Shown here: positions 35,064 through 44,403 of the stretch, in pieces
Layout: each line of letters opens with the position of its first letter
How positions within the stretch are numbered: the stretch's first letter is position 1
NCBI GenBank assembly: GCA_902629505.1
Contig: CACORF010000004.1
Location: forward strand, 1 to 64,000
DNA: 64,000 nucleotides
Direction of reading: 5' to 3'
From: an uncultured Bacteroidota bacterium
GTDB lineage: Bacteria > Bacteroidota > Bacteroidia > Flavobacteriales > Flavobacteriaceae
Made by a program: the position numbers and the translations under genes
Notes under the pieces: generated by a model
Told to the model about the DNA's origin: nothing
Databases searched by the model: none
The model's input: only the letters and a program-made list of their open reading frames with translations

Positions 35064-35645
35064 CTATAATTTATTTAATGATTTTTTTATTAACTCTTGT
35101 AGTTCAATATCTTTATTTTCAAAGTAAACTTTACTTACAACATTTTCTGCCTTAGATTTACTGAAACCAAGAACTGATAAAGCAAGTAAGGCTTCTTTTT
35201 TTATGTCAACATTTTCTCCTGATAAATCTATATCTTTTTTATCAAACAACTCTACTTTATCCTTCAATTCTATTATTAATCTTTGTGCTGTTTTAAGACC
35301 AATTCCTTTAATTGATTTTATCCTATCAACATCTTCAGACCAAACTGCATCATGAATTTCTGAGGGAGATATTGATGATAAAATGGTTCTTGCTGTACTT
35401 GGACCAATACCTGATACTGAAATAAGTTGTTGAAATATCGATCTCTCACTTTGTGAGCTGAATCCAAACAAAATATCAGAATCCTCTTTTCTTTGTAAAT
35501 ATGTATATATTTTAATATTTTCCTCATCAGGAATATTCTCATAAGTATTTAAAGAAATATTTATATCATAACCTATTCCATTTGATTCAACAATTATTTT
35601 GGTTGGTGTTTTCTCAATCAATCTTCCTTTAATATAGGTAATCAT
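35064..35645 (-). CDS. ruvA: Holliday junction branch migration protein RuvA
   Basis: 193 residues, usual length. The OB-fold start MITYIKGRLIEKTPTKIIVESNGIGYDI is followed by the helix-hairpin-helix region QLISVSGIGPSTARTILS and IKSIKGIGLKTAQRLIIELKDKV, and a C-terminal domain III (LLALSVLGFSKSKAENVV). RuvA binds four-way junctions and loads RuvB. The start shares one base with the malic enzyme stop, with ruvB two genes upstream. Confidence 0.95.
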   Translation of the reverse strand: MITYIKGRLIEKTPTKIIVESNGIGYDINISLNTYENIPDEENIKIYTYLQRKEDSDILFGFSSQSERSIFQQLISVSGIGPSTARTILSSISPSEIHDAVWSEDVDRIKSIKGIGLKTAQRLIIELKDKVELFDKKDIDLSGENVDIKKEALLALSVLGFSKSKAENVVSKVYFENKDIELQELIKKSLNKL

Positions 35646-37924
35646 TACTTTTTAATTTTTCTTTGATTAGCATCAATAACTGATATGGCGGCCATATTGA
35701 CGATTTCGTCTACAGAAGCACCAAGTTGCAATATATGTATTGGCTTGTTTAAACCAATCAGTATTGGTCCCACCGATACCGATCTATCTAACTCTTTAAT
35801 AATTTTGTATGTAATGTTTGCAGAATCTAAATTTGGGAATATTAAGGTATTAACCTTTCTTCCATTTAAAATTGAAAAAGGGAATCTATTTTTTAACATC
35901 AATCTGTTCAAAGCAAAATCAGATTGAATAGGACCGTCAACAATTAAGTCTGGATGCTTTTCATGTAAAATTTCCACAGCTTTTGAAACTTTTTTAGCAT
36001 CGTCAAAATCAGAAGAGCCAAAGTTTGAATATGAAAGAATGGCTATTACTGGTTCAATCCCAAGGTTTTTGACTACTCTAGCTGTATCAACTGTAATTCT
36101 TGCAATTTCTTTATGTGAAGGATTAATATTTAATGATGTATCTGAGCAAAACAAAGGACCTTTTCTTGTAATCATCAAATTTGTTGCTGCTACTTTTTCA
36201 ACATGTTTAGCTTTTCCTATTGATCTTATTAACGGAACAAATACTGATGGGTAACTTTTTGAATATCCCGACAACATACAGTCTGCATCTCCATTTTCTA
36301 CCATCATTGATCCAAAATAATCTCTTCCTCTAAGAAGTCTTTTTACATCATCGAGTGTTTTACCTTTTCTCTTTAATTTTTTGAAAAGAATTTGAGAGTA
36401 TTTATCAATTTTATCTTTATTTATTTTGTCTTTTGGATCTATAATTTCTATTTTCTCATTAAACTCTAAAGAATCCATTAATTCTTCAATAATTTTTTTT
36501 CCCCCCAATAAAATAGGCTCAGCAATTCCTTCTTCAAAACAAATTTGAGCAGCTTTTAAAACATCCAAATGATCAGCCTCTGCAAATACCAGTTTCTTAT
36601 CTTTTGCCCTTCTTGCTCTTCTATGAATAATTCTAACTAGTTTCTGATTACTCCCTAATCTTTCTTCTAAAACTTGTGTGTATTTATCCCAGTCTGTTAT
36701 AGGCTCTTGTGCAACACCAGATTTAATTGCAGCTTTTGCTACAGCCGGAGGAATCTCTGATATTAATCTTGGGTCAAATGGTTTTGGAATTATATAGTGT
36801 TTTCCAAAATTTAATTTTGTTTCGTCATATGCAATATTTACTTGTTCTGGAACAGGCTTTTTTGCAAGTTCTGCCAAAGCAATAACAGCAGCTTTTTTCA
36901 TTTCTTCGTTTATTTTGGTTGCTCTTACATCAAGTGCTCCTCTAAAAATAAATGGGAAACCCAGCACATTATTGACTTGGTTAGGAAGATCAGATCTACC
37001 TGTAGCAAATATTATATCATCTCTCACAGACATTGCTTTATCATAATCTATTTCAGGATCTGGATTGGCCATTGCAAAAACAATTGGGTTTTTTGACATC
37101 GAACTGAGCATTTCTTCCGAAACAATATTAGCCATTGAAAGTCCAATAAAAACATCTGAATTTACCATTGCCTCAGCCAGAGAACTAATTTTTCTATCAG
37201 TTGCAAAGTATTTTTTTTCATCTGTTAGATTATCTCTGTCTTTATTTATTACACCTTTACTATCAGTCATTACAATATTTTGACGTTTTGCGCCAAATGA
37301 AATATAAAGATTTGTACATGCAACAGCTGCAGCCCCAGCTCCTGAGACAACTATTTTTACATCTTCAATTTTTTTATTTACAAGCTCTAAAGCATTTAAA
37401 AGAGCAGCGGCAGATATTATTGCTGTACCGTGTTGATCGTCGTGCATTACAGGAATATCAAGCTGCTTAATGAGATCCTTTTCAATTTTAAAAGCTTCTG
37501 GTGCTTTTATATCCTCAAGATTTATCCCTCCAAAGGTTGTTGATATTGATTTAACTACGTCAACAAATTTATCAGGATCTTTTTCACTTATCTCTATATC
37601 AAAAACATCTATGTCTGCAAAAATTTTAAATAAAAGAGCTTTACCTTCCATTACTGGTTTTGAAGCATTTGGTCCAATGTCTCCTAAACCTAAAACAGCT
37701 GTTCCATTTGAAATTACGGCAACCAAATTAGATTTATTGGTGTACTTGTAGACATTAGAAGGGTCTTTATCAATCTCTTGACAAGGTATGGCAACTCCTG
37801 GTGAGTATGCAATTGCTAAATCTCGTTGGGACCTATATTTTTTTGTAGGTACAACCTCAATCTTTCCAGGTCTTGGCTTAGCATGGTAAACTAATGATTC
37901 TCTTCTTTCCTTACTCTTTGCCAT
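35645..37924 (-). CDS. maeB: NADP-dependent malic enzyme with phosphotransacetylase-like C-terminal domain
   Basis: 759 residues, the MaeB architecture. The N-terminal malic domain (LAIAYSPGVAIPCQEIDKDP, MEGKALLFKIFADIDVFDIE, LEDIKAPEAFKIEKDL) and the NAD(P)-binding domain (KIVVSGAGAAAVACTNLYISFGA, VFAMANPDPEID, ATGRSDLPNQVNNVLGFPF) occupy about residues 1-425. A phosphate acetyltransferase-like domain fills the rest (DGPIQSDFALN, NTLIFPNLDSANITYK). It decarboxylates malate to pyruvate with NADPH. The PTA-like domain is regulatory in E. coli MaeB. Confidence 0.95.
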   Translation of the reverse strand: MAKSKERRESLVYHAKPRPGKIEVVPTKKYRSQRDLAIAYSPGVAIPCQEIDKDPSNVYKYTNKSNLVAVISNGTAVLGLGDIGPNASKPVMEGKALLFKIFADIDVFDIEISEKDPDKFVDVVKSISTTFGGINLEDIKAPEAFKIEKDLIKQLDIPVMHDDQHGTAIISAAALLNALELVNKKIEDVKIVVSGAGAAAVACTNLYISFGAKRQNIVMTDSKGVINKDRDNLTDEKKYFATDRKISSLAEAMVNSDVFIGLSMANIVSEEMLSSMSKNPIVFAMANPDPEIDYDKAMSVRDDIIFATGRSDLPNQVNNVLGFPFIFRGALDVRATKINEEMKKAAVIALAELAKKPVPEQVNIAYDETKLNFGKHYIIPKPFDPRLISEIPPAVAKAAIKSGVAQEPITDWDKYTQVLEERLGSNQKLVRIIHRRARRAKDKKLVFAEADHLDVLKAAQICFEEGIAEPILLGGKKIIEELMDSLEFNEKIEIIDPKDKINKDKIDKYSQILFKKLKRKGKTLDDVKRLLRGRDYFGSMMVENGDADCMLSGYSKSYPSVFVPLIRSIGKAKHVEKVAATNLMITRKGPLFCSDTSLNINPSHKEIARITVDTARVVKNLGIEPVIAILSYSNFGSSDFDDAKKVSKAVEILHEKHPDLIVDGPIQSDFALNRLMLKNRFPFSILNGRKVNTLIFPNLDSANITYKIIKELDRSVSVGPILIGLNKPIHILQLGASVDEIVNMAAISVIDANQRKIKK

Positions 37925-37953
37925 AGAAATTAATATCTAGTAAATATAGATTT

Positions 37954-38952
37954 TTAATTAAATAAATTATTCTGATTATTTTTATTTCTTCCTAGATGAT
38001 TATATCCTTTTTCTGTTACCTGTCTTCCTCTTGGTGTTCTAATTATAAAACCCTGTTGGATTAGAAATGGCTCATAGACTTCTTCAATTGTTTCAGAGTT
38101 TTCAGATAAAGAGGTAGCTATTGTAGATAAACCAACTGGACCGCCATTATATTTATCAACAATTGTTTCAAGGATCTTGTTGTCCATTTCATCCAAACCA
38201 TTCTTATCAACGTTTAGAGAACTTAATGCAAACTTTGTAATTTCCAAATCAATCTTACCATCACTTTTAATCTGCGCAAAATCTCTAACCCTTCTTAATA
38301 GAGAATTTGAAATTCTTGGAGTTCCTCTACTTCTTCTTGCTATTTCAAAACATGATTTCTTATCAATCTTTAACTTTAAAATACCTGAGCTTCTTTCTAC
38401 AATTTGAGATAGTAAATCATCATCATAATGTTCAAGTCTGTTAGAAATTGCAAATCTCTCTCTCATTGGATTTGTAAGAAATCCTGATCTTGTAGTTGCT
38501 CCAACTAAAGTAAATGGGTTTAAATTTAGCTGTACTGTTCTTGCATTAGGCCCAGATTCAATCATTATATCAATTTTGTAATCCTCCATAGCAGAATATA
38601 AATATTCCTCAATTACAGGACTAAGTCTATGAATCTCATCAATAAAAAGTATGTCTCTCTCTTCTAGGCTTGTCAATAGTCCTGCAAGATCACCTGGTTT
38701 GTCTATAACAGGTCCTGAAGTAACCTTTAGTCCAACTTTTAATTCATTTGCTAATATATGAGCAAGTGTAGTTTTACCTAATCCTGGTGGACCATGAAAT
38801 AGTGTATGATCTAGTGCATCATTCCTCTGATTAGAGGCTTCTACAAAGATTTTTAAGTTATTAATTATTGATACTTGGCCAATAAAATCAGTAAAACGAA
38901 GTGGTCTTAACGCCTTGTCAAATTCATTATCTTTTTCTTGATTAATGTCCAT
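37954..38952 (-). CDS. ruvB: Holliday junction DNA helicase RuvB
   Basis: 332 residues, usual length. The order is LRPLRFTDFIGQVSIINNLKIFVEA, Walker A LFHGPPGLGKTTLAHILANE, Walker B DILFIDEIHRLSPVIEEYLYSAMEDY, sensor region LVGATTRSGFLTNPMRERF, arginine finger RRSRGTPRISNSLLRRVRDFA and a C-terminal winged helix ending QQGFIIRTPRGRQVTEKGYNHLG. RuvB is the AAA+ motor of branch migration. It heads a ruvB-maeB-ruvA-gcvH run of genes. Confidence 0.97.
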   Translation of the reverse strand: MDINQEKDNEFDKALRPLRFTDFIGQVSIINNLKIFVEASNQRNDALDHTLFHGPPGLGKTTLAHILANELKVGLKVTSGPVIDKPGDLAGLLTSLEERDILFIDEIHRLSPVIEEYLYSAMEDYKIDIMIESGPNARTVQLNLNPFTLVGATTRSGFLTNPMRERFAISNRLEHYDDDLLSQIVERSSGILKLKIDKKSCFEIARRSRGTPRISNSLLRRVRDFAQIKSDGKIDLEITKFALSSLNVDKNGLDEMDNKILETIVDKYNGGPVGLSTIATSLSENSETIEEVYEPFLIQQGFIIRTPRGRQVTEKGYNHLGRNKNNQNNLFN

Positions 38953-38956
38953 TATT

Positions 38957-38964
38957 CAAATATA
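38957..38964 (-). promoter_or_regulatory. Candidate -7 promoter box of ruvB
   Basis: CAAATATA on the plus strand is TATATTTG on the minus strand, an exact TAnnTTTG match four bases before the ruvB ATG, inside the 44-base gap after ctaD. It would let the ruvB-maeB-ruvA-gcvH genes be transcribed apart from the respiratory operon. Confidence 0.4.
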
Positions 38965-38996
38965 CACTAATTAAGAAATTACTGTTTAATAACCAG

Positions 38997-40859
38997 TTAA
39001 TGTTGAAGCTCTTTCTCTCCCTTTTTTAGAGGAATATTCTGAGGGATAAAGTCTTCTTTTGAACCTGGCTTTGAATAATCGTATGCCCATCTAAAGACAT
39101 GAGGAATTTTTCCTGGCCAGTTTCCATGAATGTGCTTAATTGGAGCAGTCCATTCAAGGGTAGTAGATTTCCATGGATTTTTCTCAGCTTTTTTACCATA
39201 AAACATACTTCTTATAAAATTATACAAGAAAATAATTTGTGCCGCACCGGCTAGAAGAGCAAATAAAGTAATAACAACATTTATGTTGGCAACATCATCA
39301 AAATAAGGAAAATTTGTATTTGTATAATATCTTCTTGGAAGTCCAGCCATTCCAATAAAGTGCATTGGGAAAAACACACCATAGGCGCTTATCGCAGTTA
39401 TCCAAAAATGTATATAACCTAAATTTTTATTCATCATTCTTCCAAACATCCTTGGATACCAGTGATATACTCCAGCAAATAATCCATAAAGAGCAGAAAT
39501 ACCCATTACTAAATGGAAATGAGCAACCACAAAATAAGTATCATGTAAGTTAATGTCTAATGCGCTATCTCCTAATATTATTCCTGTAAGTCCTCCCGTA
39601 ATAAATGTTGAAACAAGTCCAATTGCAAATAACATTGCGGGATTAAACTGTATGTTCCCCTTCCAAATTGTAGTTATGTAATTGAATGCCTTTACGGCAG
39701 ATGGGATAGCTATTAGTAATGTTGTAAATGTAAATACTGAGCCAAGGAAAGGATTCATTCCTGTTACAAACATGTGATGACCCCATACAATGGTTGATAA
39801 AAATGCAATAGCAAGGATTGATCCTACCATTGCCCTATAACCAAATATAGGCTTACGAGCATTTGTTGAAATAACTTCAGATGCAATTCCTAAAGCTGGT
39901 AAAAGGACAATGTATACTTCAGGATGGCCCAAAAACCAGAATAAGTGTTCAAAAAGAACTGGTGATCCACCTTGATAATGTAAAACTTCACCTTGAATAA
40001 AAATATCTGAAAGGAAAAAAGATGTTCCAAAACTCCTATCCATTATTAAAAGAAGTGCTGCTGATAATAAAACTGGAAATGATACAACACCAATTATTGC
40101 AGTAACTAAAAAAGCCCAGACTGTCAATGGGAGTCGAGTCATTGTCATTCCTTCTGTCCTGAGGTTAAGAACTGTAACTATATAGTTTAAAGCTGCTAAA
40201 AGAGAAGATGCAATAAAAAAAGCCATAGATACTAGCCATAATGTCATTCCAGCAGCAGAACCAGGCTGAGCCTGAGGTAATGCACTTAAAGGGGGATATA
40301 TTGTCCAACCAGCTGCTGCAGGTCCAGCTTCAACAAATAGTGAGGCAATCATTAATGCAGATGAAATAAAAAATAGCCAGTATGAAATCATATTAAGAAA
40401 ACCTGACGCCATATCTCTTGCTCCAATTTGTAGTGGTATTAGTAAATTACTAAATGTCCCGCTTAAACCAGCAGTTAAAACAAAGAAGACCATAATTGTT
40501 CCATGAATAGTAACTAATGCTAAATAAACATTAGGATCCATCACTCCATCTGTAGCCCATTTTCCTAAAAGGACATCAAAAACACCGAATGACTCTTCCG
40601 GCCAAGCTAACTGTAGTCTGAATAATAAAGACATAGCAATTCCTACTATACCCATAATTAGACCTGTTATTAGATATTGTTTTGAGATCATTTTGTGATC
40701 TATACTGAAAATATATTTTGTTATAAAAGTTTCTTTGTGGTGATGATCATGACCATGATCATCATCATTTGATTCAATAACAACTTCTTTTTTCTCAGTA
40801 ATATCTATTTCGATATCTGTTCCAACTATTTTTGCTCTTCTATTTTGTTTATCTGCCAT
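38997..40859 (-). CDS. ctaD: Cytochrome c oxidase subunit I
   Basis: 620 residues with about 12 membrane helices after a cytoplasmic N-terminal extension (about 1-50) containing the His-rich NDDDHGHDHHHKETF. The heme a ligand is in TIHGTIMVFFVLTAGLSG, the CuB site includes FWFLGHPEVYIVLLPALG and VWGHHMFVTGMNP, and the heme a/a3 histidines are in NLHDTYFVVAHFHLVMG. It is the catalytic subunit reducing oxygen to water and pumping protons. It is the last gene of the ActA-F/ctaC/ctaD operon. Confidence 0.97.
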   Translation of the reverse strand: MADKQNRRAKIVGTDIEIDITEKKEVVIESNDDDHGHDHHHKETFITKYIFSIDHKMISKQYLITGLIMGIVGIAMSLLFRLQLAWPEESFGVFDVLLGKWATDGVMDPNVYLALVTIHGTIMVFFVLTAGLSGTFSNLLIPLQIGARDMASGFLNMISYWLFFISSALMIASLFVEAGPAAAGWTIYPPLSALPQAQPGSAAGMTLWLVSMAFFIASSLLAALNYIVTVLNLRTEGMTMTRLPLTVWAFLVTAIIGVVSFPVLLSAALLLIMDRSFGTSFFLSDIFIQGEVLHYQGGSPVLFEHLFWFLGHPEVYIVLLPALGIASEVISTNARKPIFGYRAMVGSILAIAFLSTIVWGHHMFVTGMNPFLGSVFTFTTLLIAIPSAVKAFNYITTIWKGNIQFNPAMLFAIGLVSTFITGGLTGIILGDSALDINLHDTYFVVAHFHLVMGISALYGLFAGVYHWYPRMFGRMMNKNLGYIHFWITAISAYGVFFPMHFIGMAGLPRRYYTNTNFPYFDDVANINVVITLFALLAGAAQIIFLYNFIRSMFYGKKAEKNPWKSTTLEWTAPIKHIHGNWPGKIPHVFRWAYDYSKPGSKEDFIPQNIPLKKGEKELQH

Positions 40860-40873
40860 AGTTAGTTTATAAT

Positions 40874-41941
40874 TTATTGTACAAAGTCTTTAAATGTTAT
40901 TTGATTATCAAGCCATTTATTGAAATCTTCTTCCGTCTCAACGATTATTTTCATTTGCATGTTGTAATGAGATGCTCCACAAATTTTGTTACATAAAAGT
41001 AAGAAATCAAATTCATATGGGTCAAGGGGAAATTCACCCTCTGCAACTAGTTTTTCGCTCTTATCAAATCTAATTTTATTAATTTTTTTAACCTTTTGGA
41101 TAATTTCAGGTCTCATCCTCATCTCTTGAGTTGTTACATTAGGAACAAATGCAAATTGAGTTATCATTCCAGGCACAGCATTCATTTGAGCTCTAAAATG
41201 AGGCATGAAAGCAGAATGAAGAACATCTTGAGATCTAATCCTAAATACTACTTCCCGGTTAACAGGTAGACGTAACTCCTGAACTACTATATCATCATCT
41301 CCATTTCTATCAGTTGGATCAATACCTACTAAGTTTTTTCCATCAAATTCTTGGAGGAATCTAACGTTTGCATCTCCAAGGACCCCATCCTCTCCAGCAT
41401 ATCTAGCTTTCCAGTTAAATTGTTGAGCATATAATTCAACCACAAGGGCTTCATCATTCTCCTCAATTGTCATAATATCTACCCATGTAAATAATCCGTA
41501 AAGAATTAAACCTGCTAGTGCAATTGTAGGAATTATGGTCCAGACTCCTTCAAGAAAATTACTATCAGCAAAGAATAAAGCTTTTCTCTTTTTATTTCCT
41601 CTATACTTAAATGCAAAATAATGGAGTAATGCCTGAGTTATGGTTTGAACAAAAAATATCACTGAAAAAGAAAACCAAAGAAGGCTATCATAGTTTTCAC
41701 CATGAACTGAAGCAGATTCTGGTAGTATAACATCTCCGTATCTAAAAAAGGAAAAGATAGTAAGGGCATAAATAAAAATCAGGAAAAGGAACATCAATTT
41801 ACCTTGAAAGTCATTGTCTTTATCAGTAGCTATCTCATCATTACTATAATTAACTGGCTTGGAAAGCTCAAGAATTTTAGTTAACTGCCATACTGCAATT
41901 GAGATTAATATTAAAGATGTTAAAACAAGTAATAATGTCAT
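40874..41941 (-). CDS. ctaC: Cytochrome c oxidase subunit II
   Basis: 355 residues. An N-terminal hydrophobic segment (LLLVLTSLILISIAVWQL) is followed by two further membrane helices (about 50-70, 90-112) and a third near 140-160. The periplasmic cupredoxin domain follows, with CuA ligands in HSAFMPHFRAQMNAVPGM and LLCNKICGASHYNMQM. VELYAQQFNWKARYAG is the aromatic docking region. No heme c domain is fused. It accepts electrons from cytochrome c or directly from the adjacent alternative complex III. Confidence 0.94.
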   Translation of the reverse strand: MTLLLVLTSLILISIAVWQLTKILELSKPVNYSNDEIATDKDNDFQGKLMFLFLIFIYALTIFSFFRYGDVILPESASVHGENYDSLLWFSFSVIFFVQTITQALLHYFAFKYRGNKKRKALFFADSNFLEGVWTIIPTIALAGLILYGLFTWVDIMTIEENDEALVVELYAQQFNWKARYAGEDGVLGDANVRFLQEFDGKNLVGIDPTDRNGDDDIVVQELRLPVNREVVFRIRSQDVLHSAFMPHFRAQMNAVPGMITQFAFVPNVTTQEMRMRPEIIQKVKKINKIRFDKSEKLVAEGEFPLDPYEFDFLLLCNKICGASHYNMQMKIIVETEEDFNKWLDNQITFKDFVQ

Positions 41942-41942
41942 T

Positions 41943-43331
41943 TTAGTCTAGGTTATAATATTGAAACGTTTTACTTTCTTCGATATATGGATCACCTTTA
42001 ACAAGAATTGGTGCTTTTGAAATTTCCTTAAATACAACATAAATAAAAATTCCTAAAAAGAATAAAAATCCGCCAATTTCAGCAGGTCCAAAAGACCACA
42101 TATCTCCAACAGCAGAAGGCATTATCATATTATATACATCAAGGTAATGTCCGATTATAATCACAATTCCAGTCAAAATTACAATAAAGTTAGTTTTCTT
42201 AAAGTCACTGTTCATAAGAACAATTAATGGAAATATAAGATTTAATACTACCATACCAAAGAACAATAAATTATAGTCTTCAATTCTAGTAATGAAATAG
42301 GTCACTTCCTCTGGTATATTTGAATACCAAATAAGCATGAATTGAGAAAACCATAAATATGCCCAAAAAACACTTACACCAAACATAAATTTAGCCATGT
42401 CATGAATGTGACTATCATTTATAAAGCTCAAATAGTTTTGAGACTTTAGATAGATTGTAATAAGAGCTAAAGTAGTTATTCCAGAAACAAACATACCAGC
42501 AAAAACATACCAGCCAAATAAAGTGCTAAACCAGTGAGGATCTATTGACATAATCCAGTCCCAAGACATCATTGATTCAGAGACTAAGAAGAATACTAAA
42601 AATCCAGCTGAGAACTTGAATAATTTCTTGTGTATGTTTATATCATTATTGGTATCCTGTTCCAAGGATAGTCTTCTAGAAATGTTTCTGTATAATACCC
42701 AACCAGTAATATAAATAACTGCTCTAGCAAAGAAGAAAGGTATATTTAAATATCCTACTTTATTCCTAATTATTTCATCATGTGCTACCACTTCAGGATC
42801 CATCCATAGAAAAAGATGGTTAAATTTAAAAGCCGAAAATACAAGTATGATTATGACAAATATTGAACCAGGGAGAAGATAACTTGTAATACCTTCCATT
42901 AACCTGTATAAAACAATTGACCAACCTGCTTGAGAAGCTCTTTGAATAGCATAAAATGCAAGAACTCCCAGTGAGATCATCATAAAGAATAAAGCTGGCA
43001 CATAGATCGCAGCCCATGGCTTATTTTGTAGTTGGTGAAAAACATGCTTATCATGATCATACTCATGACCAGAAGCTCCATGGCTATCCTCTCCATATCC
43101 ACCTTCATGACCATCACCATGATCTCCTCCGTGACCATCACCATGATCTCCTCCATGACCATCACTATGATCACCTCCATGACCTTCATGACTCATTTTG
43201 GCAACTATCTCTTTAGCTTCTTCTATATTAGAAGGTGCATAATAGAATCCAAATGCAATACCAATAGCTCCAATAATTACCAAAATTATGGATAGCCTTT
43301 TGATCTGATTTGAAAACTTATAATCTGTCAT
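41943..43331 (-). CDS. actF: Alternative complex III subunit ActF (quinol:cytochrome c oxidoreductase)
   Basis: 462 residues with about ten membrane helices, related to the N-terminal ActC/NrfD fold. Helix 1 (about 13-31) is followed by a His-, Gly- and Asp-rich loop (about 46-97) containing tandem copies of HGGDHGDG, then WAAIYVPALFFMMISLGVLAFYAIQ. The rest carries typical segments such as MSWDWIMSIDPHWFSTLFGWYVFAGMFVSG and GVSVFWAYLWFSQFMLIWYSNIPEE. It is part of the membrane module of ACIII. It sits three bases after actE and one base before ctaC. Confidence 0.92.
   Translation of the reverse strand: MTDYKFSNQIKRLSIILVIIGAIGIAFGFYYAPSNIEEAKEIVAKMSHEGHGGDHSDGHGGDHGDGHGGDHGDGHEGGYGEDSHGASGHEYDHDKHVFHQLQNKPWAAIYVPALFFMMISLGVLAFYAIQRASQAGWSIVLYRLMEGITSYLLPGSIFVIIILVFSAFKFNHLFLWMDPEVVAHDEIIRNKVGYLNIPFFFARAVIYITGWVLYRNISRRLSLEQDTNNDINIHKKLFKFSAGFLVFFLVSESMMSWDWIMSIDPHWFSTLFGWYVFAGMFVSGITTLALITIYLKSQNYLSFINDSHIHDMAKFMFGVSVFWAYLWFSQFMLIWYSNIPEEVTYFITRIEDYNLLFFGMVVLNLIFPLIVLMNSDFKKTNFIVILTGIVIIIGHYLDVYNMIMPSAVGDMWSFGPAEIGGFLFFLGIFIYVVFKEISKAPILVKGDPYIEESKTFQYYNLD
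43098..43181 (-). repeat. 24-bp tandem repeat encoding a His/Asp/Gly-rich loop in ActF
   Basis: About 3.5 in-frame copies of a 24-base unit encode HGGDHSDG, HGGDHGDG, HGGDHGDG and a degenerate HEGGYGED, residues 51-78 of ActF. The repeat also creates long opposite-strand ORFs (43016 and 43032 plus), which are shadows. The loop looks able to bind metal ions, but that is inference. Confidence 0.85.
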
Positions 43332-43334
43332 CTT

Positions 43335-43880
43335 TTATTTTTTTGATTCTTCTCTTAATTTCATTACATATTGTGCTATTTGCCATCTTTCTTCTTCATT
43401 AACTTGTCCAGCGTGAGAACCCATAGCATTTATTCCATACATTAAAACATGATAAATACTTCCTGGAGTAATTTCTCTATCTATATAAGCTGGTATACCA
43501 AGAAATTTTTCTCTTTGTGCTAAAATTCCCATACCATCTCCCTTGTCACCATGACATACTGAACAATATATTTCATATAATTCCTTGCCCTGGCTGAGGT
43601 TATTATCACTTATATCAAGTGGCGATAGAAGATTTGACTTAGCCATTTCATATCCCTCATTTGAGTCAGGGTAGTCATACGGTTCCCATCCTCTTGGAAT
43701 TGTTCCCTCAACAGGTACTTGAGCTTCAATTCCATTAGAGAATCCATCTGATTCAGCATAAGTCTCATATGCAAGAGATTCATACATGTCAGGAAAATAT
43801 TGAAAGTTAGGCTTTGAAGGATCAAAACACGAAATAAGCGTAAGGCCTATAAACAATATTAAAATTGAACTATTTCTCAC
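43335..43880 (-). CDS. actE: Alternative complex III subunit ActE (monoheme cytochrome c lipoprotein)
   Basis: 181 residues. A lipoprotein signal ends LIGLTLISCFDPS, so the mature protein is probably lipid-anchored in the periplasm. One heme c motif CSVCH lies in ELYEIYCSVCHGDKGDGMGILA, with the distal methionine probably in MYGINAMGSHAGQV. YPDSNEGYEMAKSNLLSPLDIS is a typical ActE linker. It hands electrons from the complex onward to cytochrome c or the oxidase. It overlaps actD by 11 bases. Confidence 0.93.
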   Translation of the reverse strand: MRNSSILILFIGLTLISCFDPSKPNFQYFPDMYESLAYETYAESDGFSNGIEAQVPVEGTIPRGWEPYDYPDSNEGYEMAKSNLLSPLDISDNNLSQGKELYEIYCSVCHGDKGDGMGILAQREKFLGIPAYIDREITPGSIYHVLMYGINAMGSHAGQVNEEERWQIAQYVMKLREESKK

Positions 43881-44403
43881 TTTTTTCTTTTACTTCTTTA
43901 ATTGATATTGCACCCATTTTTTTTAACATGGTCTTTGTCCTTGATAAATTTGAGCCTGATTCCATATCAATTAAAAATTTATCATCAGTTGTTGATGGTT
44001 CTGGATTTTCTGCTTTCTTAAAAGGCCACAGTTTACTTCTCATATAAAAAGTTATTACCATTAAATGTGCTGCAAAAAAAACTGTCATCTCAAAAATTAT
44101 AGGCACAAATGAGGGTATATTCTCAATTAAAGTAAAACTAGGTTTACCACCAATGTCTTGTGGCCAATCCAAAATCATTATGTAATACATCATTAATACA
44201 GCTACAGTGAATCCTATACATCCATAAATAAATGTTGCAATAGATATGTTTGTTGGTTTTAGCTTCATAGCTTTGTCTAATCCATGAACAGGAAAAGGCG
44301 TATACACTTCATGTATGTACATCTTATTTTTTACAATTTCTTTAACTGCATCTAATAAAATGTCATCATCATCAAACATTACATGTAGTCTCTTAGCACT
44401 CAT
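43870..44403 (-). CDS. actD: Alternative complex III subunit ActD (DUF3341)
   Basis: 177 residues. The cytoplasmic N-terminal part begins HVMFDDDDILLDAVKEIVKNKMYIHEVYTPFPVHGLDKAM, the DUF3341 signature, followed by two membrane helices (about 55-78, 97-120). ActD binds at the edge of the ACIII membrane module. The start shares one base with the actC stop. Confidence 0.93.
   Translation of the reverse strand: MSAKRLHVMFDDDDILLDAVKEIVKNKMYIHEVYTPFPVHGLDKAMKLKPTNISIATFIYGCIGFTVAVLMMYYIMILDWPQDIGGKPSFTLIENIPSFVPIIFEMTVFFAAHLMVITFYMRSKLWPFKKAENPEPSTTDDKFLIDMESGSNLSRTKTMLKKMGAISIKEVKEKSEK

Noticed and set aside
43016-43295. Plus-strand ORFs rich in His/Asp or Ile/Thr opposite actF
   Set aside because: They are shadows created by the 24-base tandem repeat on the coding minus strand.
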